Source: Micromonospora vinacea
GTDB lineage: Bacteria > Actinomycetota > Actinomycetes > Mycobacteriales > Micromonosporaceae
Direction of reading: 5' to 3'
DNA: 64,000 nucleotides
Assembly (NCBI RefSeq): GCF_015751785.1
Contig: NZ_JADOTY010000001.1
Coordinates: 4,154,001 to 4,218,000, forward strand
Shown here: piece after piece, positions 18,670-26,666 of the stretch
How the letters are laid out: each line of letters opens with the position of its first letter
Numbering within the stretch: position 1 is the stretch's first letter
Position numbers and translations under genes: made by a program
Notes under the pieces: model-generated
Told to the model about the DNA's origin: nothing
The model's database searches: none
What the model saw: the letters and a program-made list of their open reading frames with translations, nothing else

Positions 18670-19853
18670 TGGCGTCCCTCAAGGAACTCGGCGATCGCGG
18701 CGAACACGCGCTCGACCTGGTCGTCGGTGAGCGCGGAGCCGCTGGGCAGGGAGAGGCTGGTGGCGAAGAGGTGGTCGGCGGCGCCCGTGAGGGCGACCTG
18801 CCGGTCCTCGTACACCGGTTGGCGGTGCATCGGCTTCCACATTGGCCGGCTCTCCACACCACGGCCGGCCAGGTGCGCGGCGAGTTCGCCGGGGTGCCAG
18901 CCGGTCCGCTCCGGCTCGACCACCACGGAGGTCAGCCAACAGTTCGAGCCGGGGTCGTCGGCGCCGAGGATCCGCGTGCCCGGCACGGTGGCGAAGAGTC
19001 GCGCGTACCGGTCCCGCAGCGCCCGTCGTCGGGCGACCATCGTGTCCAGCCTGCTGAGCTGCGCCCGGCCGAGAGCGGCCAGCAGCGTGCTGAGGCGGTA
19101 GTTGTAGCCGATGTCGCGGTGCTCGTAGTGCGGCACCGGCTCGCGGGCCTGGGTGGCCAGGTGGCGGGCCCGGGCGACGAGCGCGGCGTCGTCGGAGATC
19201 AGCATCCCGCCGGCCGAGGTGGTCATCACCTTGTTGTGGCTGAACGAGTAGATCCCGACCCGGCCGAGGGTGCCGGCGCAGCGCCCACGGTATGTGGAGC
19301 CCAACGCCTGCGCGGCGTCCTCCACCACGGGAACGCCGATGGCCGCGCAGAGCGGCAGCAGCCGGTCGTAGTCGGCGCACCGGCCGTTGATGTCGACGGC
19401 CAGCACGGCGGCGACCCGTCGGCCGGAATCGGCGAGTTGGCCGAGCAGGTCGGAGAGCAGGTCGACGTCGAGGTTGCCGGTGGAGGCGTCACAGTCCACG
19501 AAGACCGGTTCGGCGCCGGTGTAGGTGACCGCGTTGGCGGTGGCCGCGAACGTGAGCGTGGGCACCACCACCACGCTGTCCGGCCCGGCACCCACCGCGA
19601 GCAACGCCATGTGCAGCGCGGCGGTGCCGGAGGAGAGCCCCAGCGCGTACCCGACTTCGACCCGTGCGGCCATCTCTCGTTCGAACGCGCCCAGTTCCGG
19701 CCCGTCGGGGTCGAAACGACCGCTGCGGATGGCACGCAGGAGGTAAGACTCCTCCAGCTCGCCGATGTCCGGCGACGACAGGTAGACCGGGTCGGTCACG
19801 GTCGGGCCGCCGCTGCGCGGTGCCACGGACGGACGGTTGTGGATCAGGTCCAC
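18666..19853 (-). CDS. DegT/DnrJ/EryC1-family sugar aminotransferase
   Basis: 395 aa from the GTG at 19853, chosen because GGAGG lies 8 bases upstream. It is a PLP-dependent fold type I enzyme that aminates keto-sugars, usually UDP-4-keto-6-deoxyhexoses, with glutamate. Visible are SSGTAALHMALL (phosphate-binding loop, about 74-85), VEDAAQALGSTYRG (Asp that contacts the pyridine N), and the PLP lysine in FSHNK at about residue 208. The N-terminal YLSSPDIGELEESYLLRAIRSGR is typical of the family. Overlap with the initiating transferase suggests that its product, perhaps after acetylation by the PglD-like protein, is the first sugar of the repeat unit (inference). Confidence 0.9.
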   Translation of the reverse strand: MDLIHNRPSVAPRSGGPTVTDPVYLSSPDIGELEESYLLRAIRSGRFDPDGPELGAFEREMAARVEVGYALGLSSGTAALHMALLAVGAGPDSVVVVPTLTFAATANAVTYTGAEPVFVDCDASTGNLDVDLLSDLLGQLADSGRRVAAVLAVDINGRCADYDRLLPLCAAIGVPVVEDAAQALGSTYRGRCAGTLGRVGIYSFSHNKVMTTSAGGMLISDDAALVARARHLATQAREPVPHYEHRDIGYNYRLSTLLAALGRAQLSRLDTMVARRRALRDRYARLFATVPGTRILGADDPGSNCWLTSVVVEPERTGWHPGELAAHLAGRGVESRPMWKPMHRQPVYEDRQVALTGAADHLFATSLSLPSGSALTDDQVERVFAAIAEFLEGRQ

Positions 19854-20046
19854 GGACGGCGCCTCCGATCGGACGTGATAAAAGACCAAAATGGTTGTAG
19901 CAGGGCCTTTAGTCGTTGACGGCTGTTTTCGCCGACTTTGCGCTAAATAGAGCCGACCGGCCCCTGGCGCACGAACCGATAGCCGAGCCCGGCCGGCTAG
20001 AGTGCTGCCGGCCGCGCCCGCGTGCCGCGTACAACAGGGAGAACGA

Positions 20047-20994
20047 GTGCTGCACCTCAGGGTGATTGCCCCGGTGGACCGGTCCTCGGAGATAGTCGAC
20101 CTGCTGACCACCGAGGCAGGGGTGACCCACCTGGCCGTGCTGCCCGGTGCGGCCCGACAGCCGCAGGGCGATCTGATCCTCTGCGATGTGGTCCGCGAGA
20201 GCGCCGACGGCGTTCTGCGGAGCCTGCAGCAGCTCGGGGTGGAGGCGCGCGGCGGTATCGCCGCCGAGGACGTCGAGCTGACCATCTCCGCGTCGGCCGA
20301 CCGGGCTGCGGAGAAGGCCCCCGGTAGTGGCGCCGACGCGGTGGTCTGGGACGAGATCGCGGCGAAGACCGGCGAACAGACCGAACTGTCCGGCACCTAC
20401 CTGGTGTTGATCGTGGTGGCCACGATGATCGCCGGCATCGGTGTTCTGTTGGACCAGCCGATCCTCATCGTCGGCGCGATGGTCGTGGGACCGGAGTTCG
20501 GCCCGCTCGCCGCGCTCTGCGTGGCGCTGCTGCGCCGCCGGCTCGACGTGATCGGCAGGTCCGTGCAGGCCCTCACCGGCGGCTTCCTGGCGGCCATGGT
20601 GGCGACCGTGCTGAGCACCTGGGCGCTGACCGCCGCTGGCCTGGTGACCGAGGAGATGCTGCTCGCCGAGCGACCGCTCACCGACTTCATCTGGCGGCCG
20701 GATGCGCTGTCCTGGGTGGTGGGCCTGCTTGCCGGCGTTGCCGGCATGCTCTCCCTCACGTCGAAGAAGTCGGGCAGCCTCGTTGGGGTGCTCATCTCGG
20801 TGACCACGGTCCCGGCCGCGGCGAACGTGGCCGTGGCCGCTGCCTACGGAGTGTGGGACGAGGCGGGCGGTTCGGCTCTCCAGCTCGTGATCAACCTGTC
20901 TGCGATCGTCCTCGCCGGGCTCCTCACGCTCCTGGTGCAGCAGGCCTGGTGGTGGAACCTGGCTCGCCGGACCCGTCGTCCAGCAACCGGGTGA
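20047..20994 (+). CDS. DUF389-family membrane protein
   Basis: 315 aa from GTG 20047, which follows GGGAGAA at good spacing. A soluble N-terminal part of about 110 residues (LHLRVIAPVDRSSEIVDLL) is followed by about six membrane helices beginning LSGTYLVLIVVATMIAGIGVLLDQPILIVGAMVVGPEFGPLAALCVALL, the core signature of DUF389. The family has no settled function. The gene is divergent from the DegT gene across an AT-richer region. Its last 71 bp overlap the convergent gene 20924-21391, so the 3' ends of two proteins share DNA. Confidence 0.85.
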   Translation: MLHLRVIAPVDRSSEIVDLLTTEAGVTHLAVLPGAARQPQGDLILCDVVRESADGVLRSLQQLGVEARGGIAAEDVELTISASADRAAEKAPGSGADAVVWDEIAAKTGEQTELSGTYLVLIVVATMIAGIGVLLDQPILIVGAMVVGPEFGPLAALCVALLRRRLDVIGRSVQALTGGFLAAMVATVLSTWALTAAGLVTEEMLLAERPLTDFIWRPDALSWVVGLLAGVAGMLSLTSKKSGSLVGVLISVTTVPAAANVAVAAAYGVWDEAGGSALQLVINLSAIVLAGLLTLLVQQAWWWNLARRTRRPATG

Positions 20995-21391
20995 GCAGCG
21001 TCCGCAACGGGATCGACTCGCCGTCGCGGCCACCGGCCCCGACCACCAACGGCGCCGGGCTGGGCTCCGGGTCAGCGCCGAACAGCCGGGCCCGCAGACC
21101 GCCCGGCACGGTCAGCAGGTGGAACCGGCCGGCCACGTCCACCGCCCGGGTCTCGGCCCGGTCGACGTACCAGCCGGTCAGCCTGGTCCGGTAGCGCCCG
21201 CGCCCGTCGTAACCCCGGGCGACCAGCCGGGTGGTGCGCAGCCCTCGCCGGGTCGCCTCGGCCACGAACCAGGCCACCAGCTCCGCCGCCTCCGCCTGCT
21301 CCGCAGCCCGCCGCCGCGCGTCCGCGTCGGCGTGCGCCCGCACCGCCTGCCGCTGCTGATCCCGCCACGTCCGGCCGTCCGGCTCACTCAC
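20924..21391 (-). CDS. conserved hypothetical protein (155 aa)
   Basis: No known domain recognised. The first 40 residues are an Arg/Ala/Glu-rich helix likely to be charged and possibly coiled. The middle has a beta-rich segment (GRYRTRLTGWYVDRAETRAVDVAGRFHLLTVPGG), and the tail is Pro/Gly-rich. Codon use matches a real actinobacterial gene, and the frame is open with strong third-position GC. It overlaps the 3' end of the DUF389 gene and precedes the kinase-like gene on the opposite flank of a 24-bp gap. Function unknown. Confidence 0.65.
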   Translation of the reverse strand: MSEPDGRTWRDQQRQAVRAHADADARRRAAEQAEAAELVAWFVAEATRRGLRTTRLVARGYDGRGRYRTRLTGWYVDRAETRAVDVAGRFHLLTVPGGLRARLFGADPEPSPAPLVVGAGGRDGESIPLRTLLTRLLDDGSGEPGSTTRPAAPGA

Positions 21392-21415
21392 GACGCCGAC
21401 GGTACGCGACGGGGC

Positions 21416-22306
21416 TCAGTCGAGTACGGCCCGCAGGGTGCGTCGGGCGATCGCGGCCATCACCAGGTTGGTCTCGACGTAGTAGGGCAGCGCGTTGATC
21501 GCCTGTTGCAGCGCCCATCCGCGTCCGCGCTCCCACGTCGCATCGTCCACGCCGAGCGCCCGCCGGTACGTCTCCCGGGACCCGGCGTCGAACAGGTTCC
21601 ACGCCGGCATCAGGTCCACCGCCGGGTCACCCACGCCGACCGCGCCCAGGTCGATGACGGCGGCCAGCCGGCCGTCGCGGACCAGCAGGTTGCCCGGCAT
21701 CAGGTCGGCGTGGATCCACACGTCGGCGGGATCGTCCCGGCGCGCCTCGCGGCACCGGTCCCACACCTCGGCGAGCGCGGCGGTGTCGGTGAGCCCGCCG
21801 CTGACCGCGAGCGCGGCTCGCACGTCGGTGTCCTCGGCGGCCAGCGGCCCGCCCCGTCCGTTCCCGGACCAGGCCCGGCCGCCGGTGTCGATGGCGTGCA
21901 GGGCCGTCACCACGTCGGCCAGATCCCGCGCGAACACGTCGAGGTCGCCGATCCGGCCGAGCTGGGCCGTCTCCCCCGGAATGAACTGGTACGCCGTCCA
22001 CGGCCCGGGGTACCCGTCACCCGGCTCACCGAGGCCGAGCGGTTCGGGCACCTCGACCGGCAGGTGCTCGCCGAGCAGCACTGCGTTCTCCTGCTCGCGC
22101 CGCAACTCGGCGTGCAGCTCGGGATCGGTCGAGGGGAGCAGCGGAAACCGCAGCACGATGTCCGGGCCGAGCCGGAACAGGGCGTTCACGGTGCCGGTCG
22201 AGGGGAGCGGCCGGACCGGCAGGCCCCGCCAGCGCGGAAACTGCTCGGCCACCAGCGCGGAAACCACGTCCACGCTCACGTCCACCTGATCGGCGTGCAT
22301 CCTCAC
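21416..22306 (-). CDS. aminoglycoside phosphotransferase (APH)-family kinase-like protein
   Basis: About 296 aa. The APH/choline kinase-type fold is shown by an N-terminal nucleotide-binding strand (RPLPSTGTVNALFRLGPDIVLRFPLL), the catalytic loop VWIHADLMPGNLLV (HxDxxxxN), and the metal-binding IDLGAVGVGDPAVDLMPAW. Such proteins phosphorylate aminoglycosides, macrolides or small metabolites; this group is common in actinomycetes and often not a resistance factor. The start is uncertain: GTG 22306 or ATG 22300 are most likely, since an upstream start at 22372 would run into the palindrome. Substrate not deducible. Confidence 0.85.
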   Translation of the reverse strand: MRMHADQVDVSVDVVSALVAEQFPRWRGLPVRPLPSTGTVNALFRLGPDIVLRFPLLPSTDPELHAELRREQENAVLLGEHLPVEVPEPLGLGEPGDGYPGPWTAYQFIPGETAQLGRIGDLDVFARDLADVVTALHAIDTGGRAWSGNGRGGPLAAEDTDVRAALAVSGGLTDTAALAEVWDRCREARRDDPADVWIHADLMPGNLLVRDGRLAAVIDLGAVGVGDPAVDLMPAWNLFDAGSRETYRRALGVDDATWERGRGWALQQAINALPYYVETNLVMAAIARRTLRAVLD

Positions 22307-22378
22307 CGCGAGATCATCGCCCTGAAACCCGCGGTCACGCGAGCTGATTTCCGAGGGCCGCGCAGGCCCCACCCGCGC

Positions 22379-22450
22379 CGATCTTGCACTTTCGGTCGTC
22401 GAGATAGGCAGAATGCCGGCTTATGTCGGGACAGTAAGTGCAAGATCGAC
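22379..22450. repeat. 72-bp intergenic palindrome (family D, CGATCTTGCACTT arms)
   Basis: CGATCTTGCACTT at 22380-22392 is matched by its exact reverse complement at 22437-22449. It lies between the end of tex and the start of the kinase-like gene, both leftward, so it probably acts as a terminator for tex. A lone half-site of the same sequence (AAGTGCAAGATCG) occurs near 59777-59789. Confidence 0.7.
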
Positions 22451-22484
22451 GGGGAAGGGCGCGGGGTTGATGTGCTGAACGGGG

Positions 22485-24950
22485 TCAGGCCAGTCCGGCG
22501 CGGCGCAGGGCTTCCGCCATCGCGTCGTTGGCTGGCGCCGGTGCGCCCTGCCGCTGCTGCCCGCCGCGACCGCCGTGCCCGCCGCCACGACCGCCCTGGC
22601 CTTCGCGACCGCCCTGCCCGCCGCGCCCCTGCTGCCCGCCGCCGCGACCGGCCTGGCCTTCGCGACCGCCCTGCCCGCCGCCGCGACCGCCCTGCGGCGC
22701 GCGCTGCGCCGGGCCCCGACCTTCCTGGCCGGTCCGGCTGCTACCACCACCGTCGCCGGTGGCGGGCTCGTCGTCCAGGCGCAGGGTCAACGAGATCCGC
22801 TTGCGGGGTACGTCCACGTCGAGCACCCGGACCTTGACCACGTCGCCGGACTTCACCACCTCGCGGGGGTCCTTCACGAAGGTCCGGGACATCGCCGAGA
22901 CGTGCACCAGACCGTCCTGGTGCACCCCGACGTCGACGAACGCGCCGAACGCGGCCACGTTGGTGACCACGCCCTCCAGCACCATTCCCGGCGTCAGATC
23001 GCTGATCTTCTCCACCCCCTCGACGAAGGTGGCGGTGCGGAACTCGGGGCGGGGATCCCGGCCCGGCTTCTCCAGCTCGGCGAGGATGTCGGTGACGGTG
23101 GGGAGGCCGAACCGGTCGTCGACGAAGTCGGTTGCCCGCAGCCCGCGCAGGATGCCGCTCTTGCCGATCACCGAGCGCAGGTCCTGCCCCGTGGTGGAGA
23201 GGATCCGGCGCACCACCGGGTACGCCTCGGGGTGCACGCTGGAGGAGTCCAGCGGGTCGTCTCCGTCGGGGATGCGCAGGAAGCCGGCGCACTGCTCGAA
23301 CGCCTTCGGCCCGAGCCGGGCCACCTTCTTCAGCTCGGTACGTGAGCGGAACGGCCCGTTGGCGTCCCGGTGCAGCACGATGTTCTCGGCCAGGCCGGCG
23401 CCGATCCCGGAGACCCGGGTCAGCAGTGGCGCGGAGGCGGTGTTGACGTCCACGCCGACCGCGTTGACGCAGTCCTCCACAACCGCGTCCAGCGACCGGG
23501 ACAGCTTCACCTCGGACAGGTCGTGCTGGTACTGACCGACGCCGATCGAGCGCGGGTCGATCTTGACCAGCTCCGCGAGGGGGTCCTGGAGGCGGCGGGC
23601 GATGGAGACCGCGCCGCGCAGCGACACGTCCATCCCGGGCAGCTCCTGCGAGGCGTACGCGGAGGCGGAGTAGACCGACGCGCCGGCCTCGGAGACCATC
23701 ACCTTGGTCAGGTTGAGCTGCGGGTGCCGGGCGATCAGCTCACCGGCGAGCTTGTCGGTCTCGCGGGAGGCGGTGCCGTTGCCGATCGCGATCAGCTCCA
23801 CCCCGTGCGCCCCGGCCAGCCGGGCGAGGGTCTCCACCGACGCGTCCCACTGCCGGCGCGGCTCGTGCGGGTAGATGGTGTCGGTGGCGACCACCTTGCC
23901 GGTGGCGTCCACCACGGCGACCTTCACACCGGTCCGCAGACCCGGGTCCAGGCCCATCGTGGGCCGGGTGCCGGCCGGCGCGGCGAGCAGCAGGTCCCGC
24001 AGGTTGGTGGCGAAGACCCGCACCGCCTCCTCCTCGGCGGCCTGCCACAGCCGCATCCGCAGGTCCGCGCCGAGGTGGATCAGGATCCGGGTACGCCACG
24101 CCCAGCGGACCGTGTCGGTCAGCCAGCGGTCGGCCGGGCGGCCCGCGTCGGACACCCCGAACCGGCCGGCGATGGCCGCCTCGTACCGGGTCGGGCCGGT
24201 CGGTACGGTGTCCGCCTCGCCCGCCTCCTCCGACTCCATCGTCAGGTCGAGCACGCCCTCCTTCTCGCCCCGGAACATCGCCAGGATCCGGTGCGAGGGC
24301 AACTTCGGGTACGGCTCGGAGAAGTCGAAGTAGTCGGCGAACTTGGCGCCGGCCGCCTCCTGACCCTCGCGTACCCGGGAAACCAGCCGGCCCCGCGACC
24401 ACATCTGCTCGCGCAGCGTGCCGATCAGGTCGGCGTCCTCGGCGAAGATCTCGATGAGGATGGCCCGGGCGCCCTCCAGCGCGGCGGCGGCGTCGGCGAC
24501 GCCCTTCTCCTCATCGACGAACCCGGCGGCGGTGGCACGCGGGTCCTGACCCGGGTCGGCCAGCAGCGTCTCGGCCAACGGCGCCAACCCGGCCTCGCGG
24601 GCGATCTGCGCCCGGGTCCGCCGCTTCGGCTTGTACGGGAGGTAGATGTCCTCCAGCCGGGACTTCGAGTCGGCGGCCATGATCTGCGCCTCGAGGGCCT
24701 CGTCGAGCTTGCCCTGGCTGCGGATGGACTCCAGCACCGCGGCCCGCCGCTCGTCCAGCTCGCGCAGGTAACGCAGCCGCTCCTCCAGGGTGCGCAGCTG
24801 GGTATCGTCGAGCAGGCCGGTGGCCTCCTTGCGGTAGCGGGCGATGAACGGCACTGTGGCGCCGCCGTCGAGCAGCTCCACGGCCGCCCGCACCTGACGC
24901 TCGGCCACGCCGAGCTCGTCGGCGATCCGCTGATGAACAGACTGGGTCAC
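22485..24950 (-). CDS. tex: Tex-family RNA-binding transcription accessory protein
   Basis: 821 aa from GTG 24950. Order of parts: Tex N-terminal helices (QRIADELGVAERQVRAAVELLDGGATVPFIARYRKEATG), the YqgF-like RNase H fold (MGLDPGLRTGVKVAVVDATGKV), the helix-hairpin-helix pair (VSGIGAGLAENIVLHRDANGPF and KKVARLGPKAFEQCAGFLRI), then an S1 domain (GMVLEGVVTNVAAFGAFVDVGVHQDGLVHVS). The C-terminus has an unusual extension of about 70 residues rich in Gly, Arg and Gln with repeated RGG/GGREGQ units, ending in the conserved DAMAEALRRAGLA. Tex binds nucleic acid and affects transcription and translation. The extension adds a disordered RGG-box-like RNA-binding tail. Confidence 0.93.
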   Translation of the reverse strand: MTQSVHQRIADELGVAERQVRAAVELLDGGATVPFIARYRKEATGLLDDTQLRTLEERLRYLRELDERRAAVLESIRSQGKLDEALEAQIMAADSKSRLEDIYLPYKPKRRTRAQIAREAGLAPLAETLLADPGQDPRATAAGFVDEEKGVADAAAALEGARAILIEIFAEDADLIGTLREQMWSRGRLVSRVREGQEAAGAKFADYFDFSEPYPKLPSHRILAMFRGEKEGVLDLTMESEEAGEADTVPTGPTRYEAAIAGRFGVSDAGRPADRWLTDTVRWAWRTRILIHLGADLRMRLWQAAEEEAVRVFATNLRDLLLAAPAGTRPTMGLDPGLRTGVKVAVVDATGKVVATDTIYPHEPRRQWDASVETLARLAGAHGVELIAIGNGTASRETDKLAGELIARHPQLNLTKVMVSEAGASVYSASAYASQELPGMDVSLRGAVSIARRLQDPLAELVKIDPRSIGVGQYQHDLSEVKLSRSLDAVVEDCVNAVGVDVNTASAPLLTRVSGIGAGLAENIVLHRDANGPFRSRTELKKVARLGPKAFEQCAGFLRIPDGDDPLDSSSVHPEAYPVVRRILSTTGQDLRSVIGKSGILRGLRATDFVDDRFGLPTVTDILAELEKPGRDPRPEFRTATFVEGVEKISDLTPGMVLEGVVTNVAAFGAFVDVGVHQDGLVHVSAMSRTFVKDPREVVKSGDVVKVRVLDVDVPRKRISLTLRLDDEPATGDGGGSSRTGQEGRGPAQRAPQGGRGGGQGGREGQAGRGGGQQGRGGQGGREGQGGRGGGHGGRGGQQRQGAPAPANDAMAEALRRAGLA

Positions 24951-25121
24951 GATCTCGATCCGCCTTCGACTCGATCCGCCTTCACAGAGCGGGTACGCCT
25001 GCATTCTGCCGGGCGGGTCGGGGCGCTGTCGCCGCGCCCGGCCGGGGCGGGGGACCGAACCCCCGCGCCCGGCCGGGGTGACCGGCGGCGGTCCGGTCGG
25101 GCCTGCGCTAGCGTGGCGATC

Positions 25122-26633
25122 ATGGAATCTGCTGCGGATCCGCGCGCCCGGCGGCTCTTCGGCGGCAGCGCCCGAGCCCTCGGCGACCTCACGGCCAACC
25201 CGTTCCGCGCCGACCGGGACCGGATCGTCGGCTCGCCGTTCTTCGCCCGCCTCGGCGGTGTCACCCAGGTGATCAGCCCGGTCGGCTCCGGGCTGCTGGT
25301 GCACAACCGGCTCACCCACAGCCTCAAGGTCGCCCAGGTGGCCCGGGCGGTCGCCGAACGGCTGAGCGGCGACGAGCGCTGGCGTGACCTGCTCGACAAG
25401 CTCGGTGGCTGCGACCCCGACGTGGTGGAGGCGGCGGCCCTCGCCCACGACCTCGGGCACCCACCGTTCGGGCACCTGGGGGAGCGGGTGCTGGACCGGC
25501 TGGCCCGCCAGCGCCTCGGCCTCTCCGACGGTTTCGAGGGCAACGCGCAGTCGTACCGGATCGTCACCAGCACCGAGATCCGCGGCGCGGCCACCACCGG
25601 GTTGGACCTGACCGCGGCGGTCCGCGCGGCGATGCTGAAGTACCCGTGGACCCGCCTGGACCACCCCGACCCGCACCCCCGCACGATGGACCCGCCGCCG
25701 CGCGGCGCCACCCCGCCGCCGGACGACCCGGAGAGCGGCTCGTCGAAGTTCGGCGCCTACCGGACCGAGCTGGACGACCTGCGGCAGGCCCGGGCGCCGT
25801 TCGCCGGTCGCATCCCGGACTGGCAGCAGACAGTGGAGGCGTCGGTGATGGACACCGCCGACGACATCGCGTACGCCATCCACGACGTGGAGGACTTCTA
25901 CCGGGTCGGGGTGCTCCAGCAGGGTTCGGTCTCCGCGGAGTTGATGGCCTGGCAGCGCGAGAGCGGGCAGCTGCGGGCGATCACCGACGCGGCGCTGGCC
26001 ACGGCGGCCCGGCGACCCGGGGCGGCGATCGAGCGGCTGCGCCGGCAACTGCACCGCAAGGACGCCTGGATCGCCGACGACGACGCGTTCGCCGCCGCCG
26101 TCGAGCACGTCCGCGAGGAGTTGGTGGACGGGCTGCTCGCGATGCCGTTCGACGGCTCGATCGAGGCCGAGCAGTACGTGGCCCGGTTCTCCGCCCGCTG
26201 GTCCACCCGCTTCGTCGAGGCGATCACGGTCACCGAACAGCCGTCGGTGCGCTCCGGGCACGTGCTGCTGGGCTGCGCCCAGTGGCACGAGGTGCAGGTG
26301 CTCAAGTTCGTCCACCACCGGTTCGTGCTGGCCCGCCCGGACCTCGCCCTGCACCAGCGCGGCCAGGCCCGGCTGTTGGGCACCCTGGTCGAGGCGCTCT
26401 GGGAGTGGCTGCTCGACCCGGAGGAGGAGTCCCGGCTGCCCCGGCGGCTGCACGACCTGGTGGAGTTGGCCGAGGCGGAGCTGCACCCGCGTACCCCGGA
26501 CCGGATCGGTCGCGCCCGGGGCCGAGCCATCGTGGACTTCGTCGCGCAGCTCACCGACGGTCAGGCGGTGGCCATGCTGGACGCGCTCTCCGGCCGCTCC
26601 GGCGCGCTCTGGACCGACGCGTTCGTGCTCTGA
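25122..26633 (+). CDS. dgt: deoxyguanosinetriphosphate triphosphohydrolase-like protein (HD domain)
   Basis: 503 aa from ATG 25122. HD-superfamily dNTPase: RLTHSLKVAQVARAVAERL supplies the first His, AALAHDLGHPPFGHLGERVLD the HD pair and downstream His, and MDTADDIAYAIHDVEDF the distal Asp. The enzyme cleaves dNTPs to the nucleoside and tripolyphosphate, keeping dNTP pools down; the type 2 subfamily is usual in actinobacteria. It is divergent from tex and converges with the metallo-hydrolase gene. The open frame extends far upstream, but only the part from 25122 has real coding character. Confidence 0.92.
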   Translation: MESAADPRARRLFGGSARALGDLTANPFRADRDRIVGSPFFARLGGVTQVISPVGSGLLVHNRLTHSLKVAQVARAVAERLSGDERWRDLLDKLGGCDPDVVEAAALAHDLGHPPFGHLGERVLDRLARQRLGLSDGFEGNAQSYRIVTSTEIRGAATTGLDLTAAVRAAMLKYPWTRLDHPDPHPRTMDPPPRGATPPPDDPESGSSKFGAYRTELDDLRQARAPFAGRIPDWQQTVEASVMDTADDIAYAIHDVEDFYRVGVLQQGSVSAELMAWQRESGQLRAITDAALATAARRPGAAIERLRRQLHRKDAWIADDDAFAAAVEHVREELVDGLLAMPFDGSIEAEQYVARFSARWSTRFVEAITVTEQPSVRSGHVLLGCAQWHEVQVLKFVHHRFVLARPDLALHQRGQARLLGTLVEALWEWLLDPEEESRLPRRLHDLVELAEAELHPRTPDRIGRARGRAIVDFVAQLTDGQAVAMLDALSGRSGALWTDAFVL

Positions 26634-26666
26634 CCCGACGTCGGGCGGTGCCTGCGTTGGCCTGGC

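Noticed and set aside
21416..22306. Aminoglycoside resistance gene
   Set aside because: Only the general kinase motifs are seen; specificity residues cannot be matched to a known resistance enzyme, so it is named by family only.
23370..25121. Very long open frame antisense to tex that joins the dgt gene in frame
   Set aside because: Composition is His/Val/Gly/Arg-rich with no domain, typical of an antisense shadow in GC-rich DNA. Only the part from 25122 shows dGTPase motifs.
24951..26486. Open frame antisense to dgt that extends the tex frame upstream
   Set aside because: No Tex homology before the GTG at 24950; the added residues are a shadow of dgt with an arginine-rich, domain-free composition.
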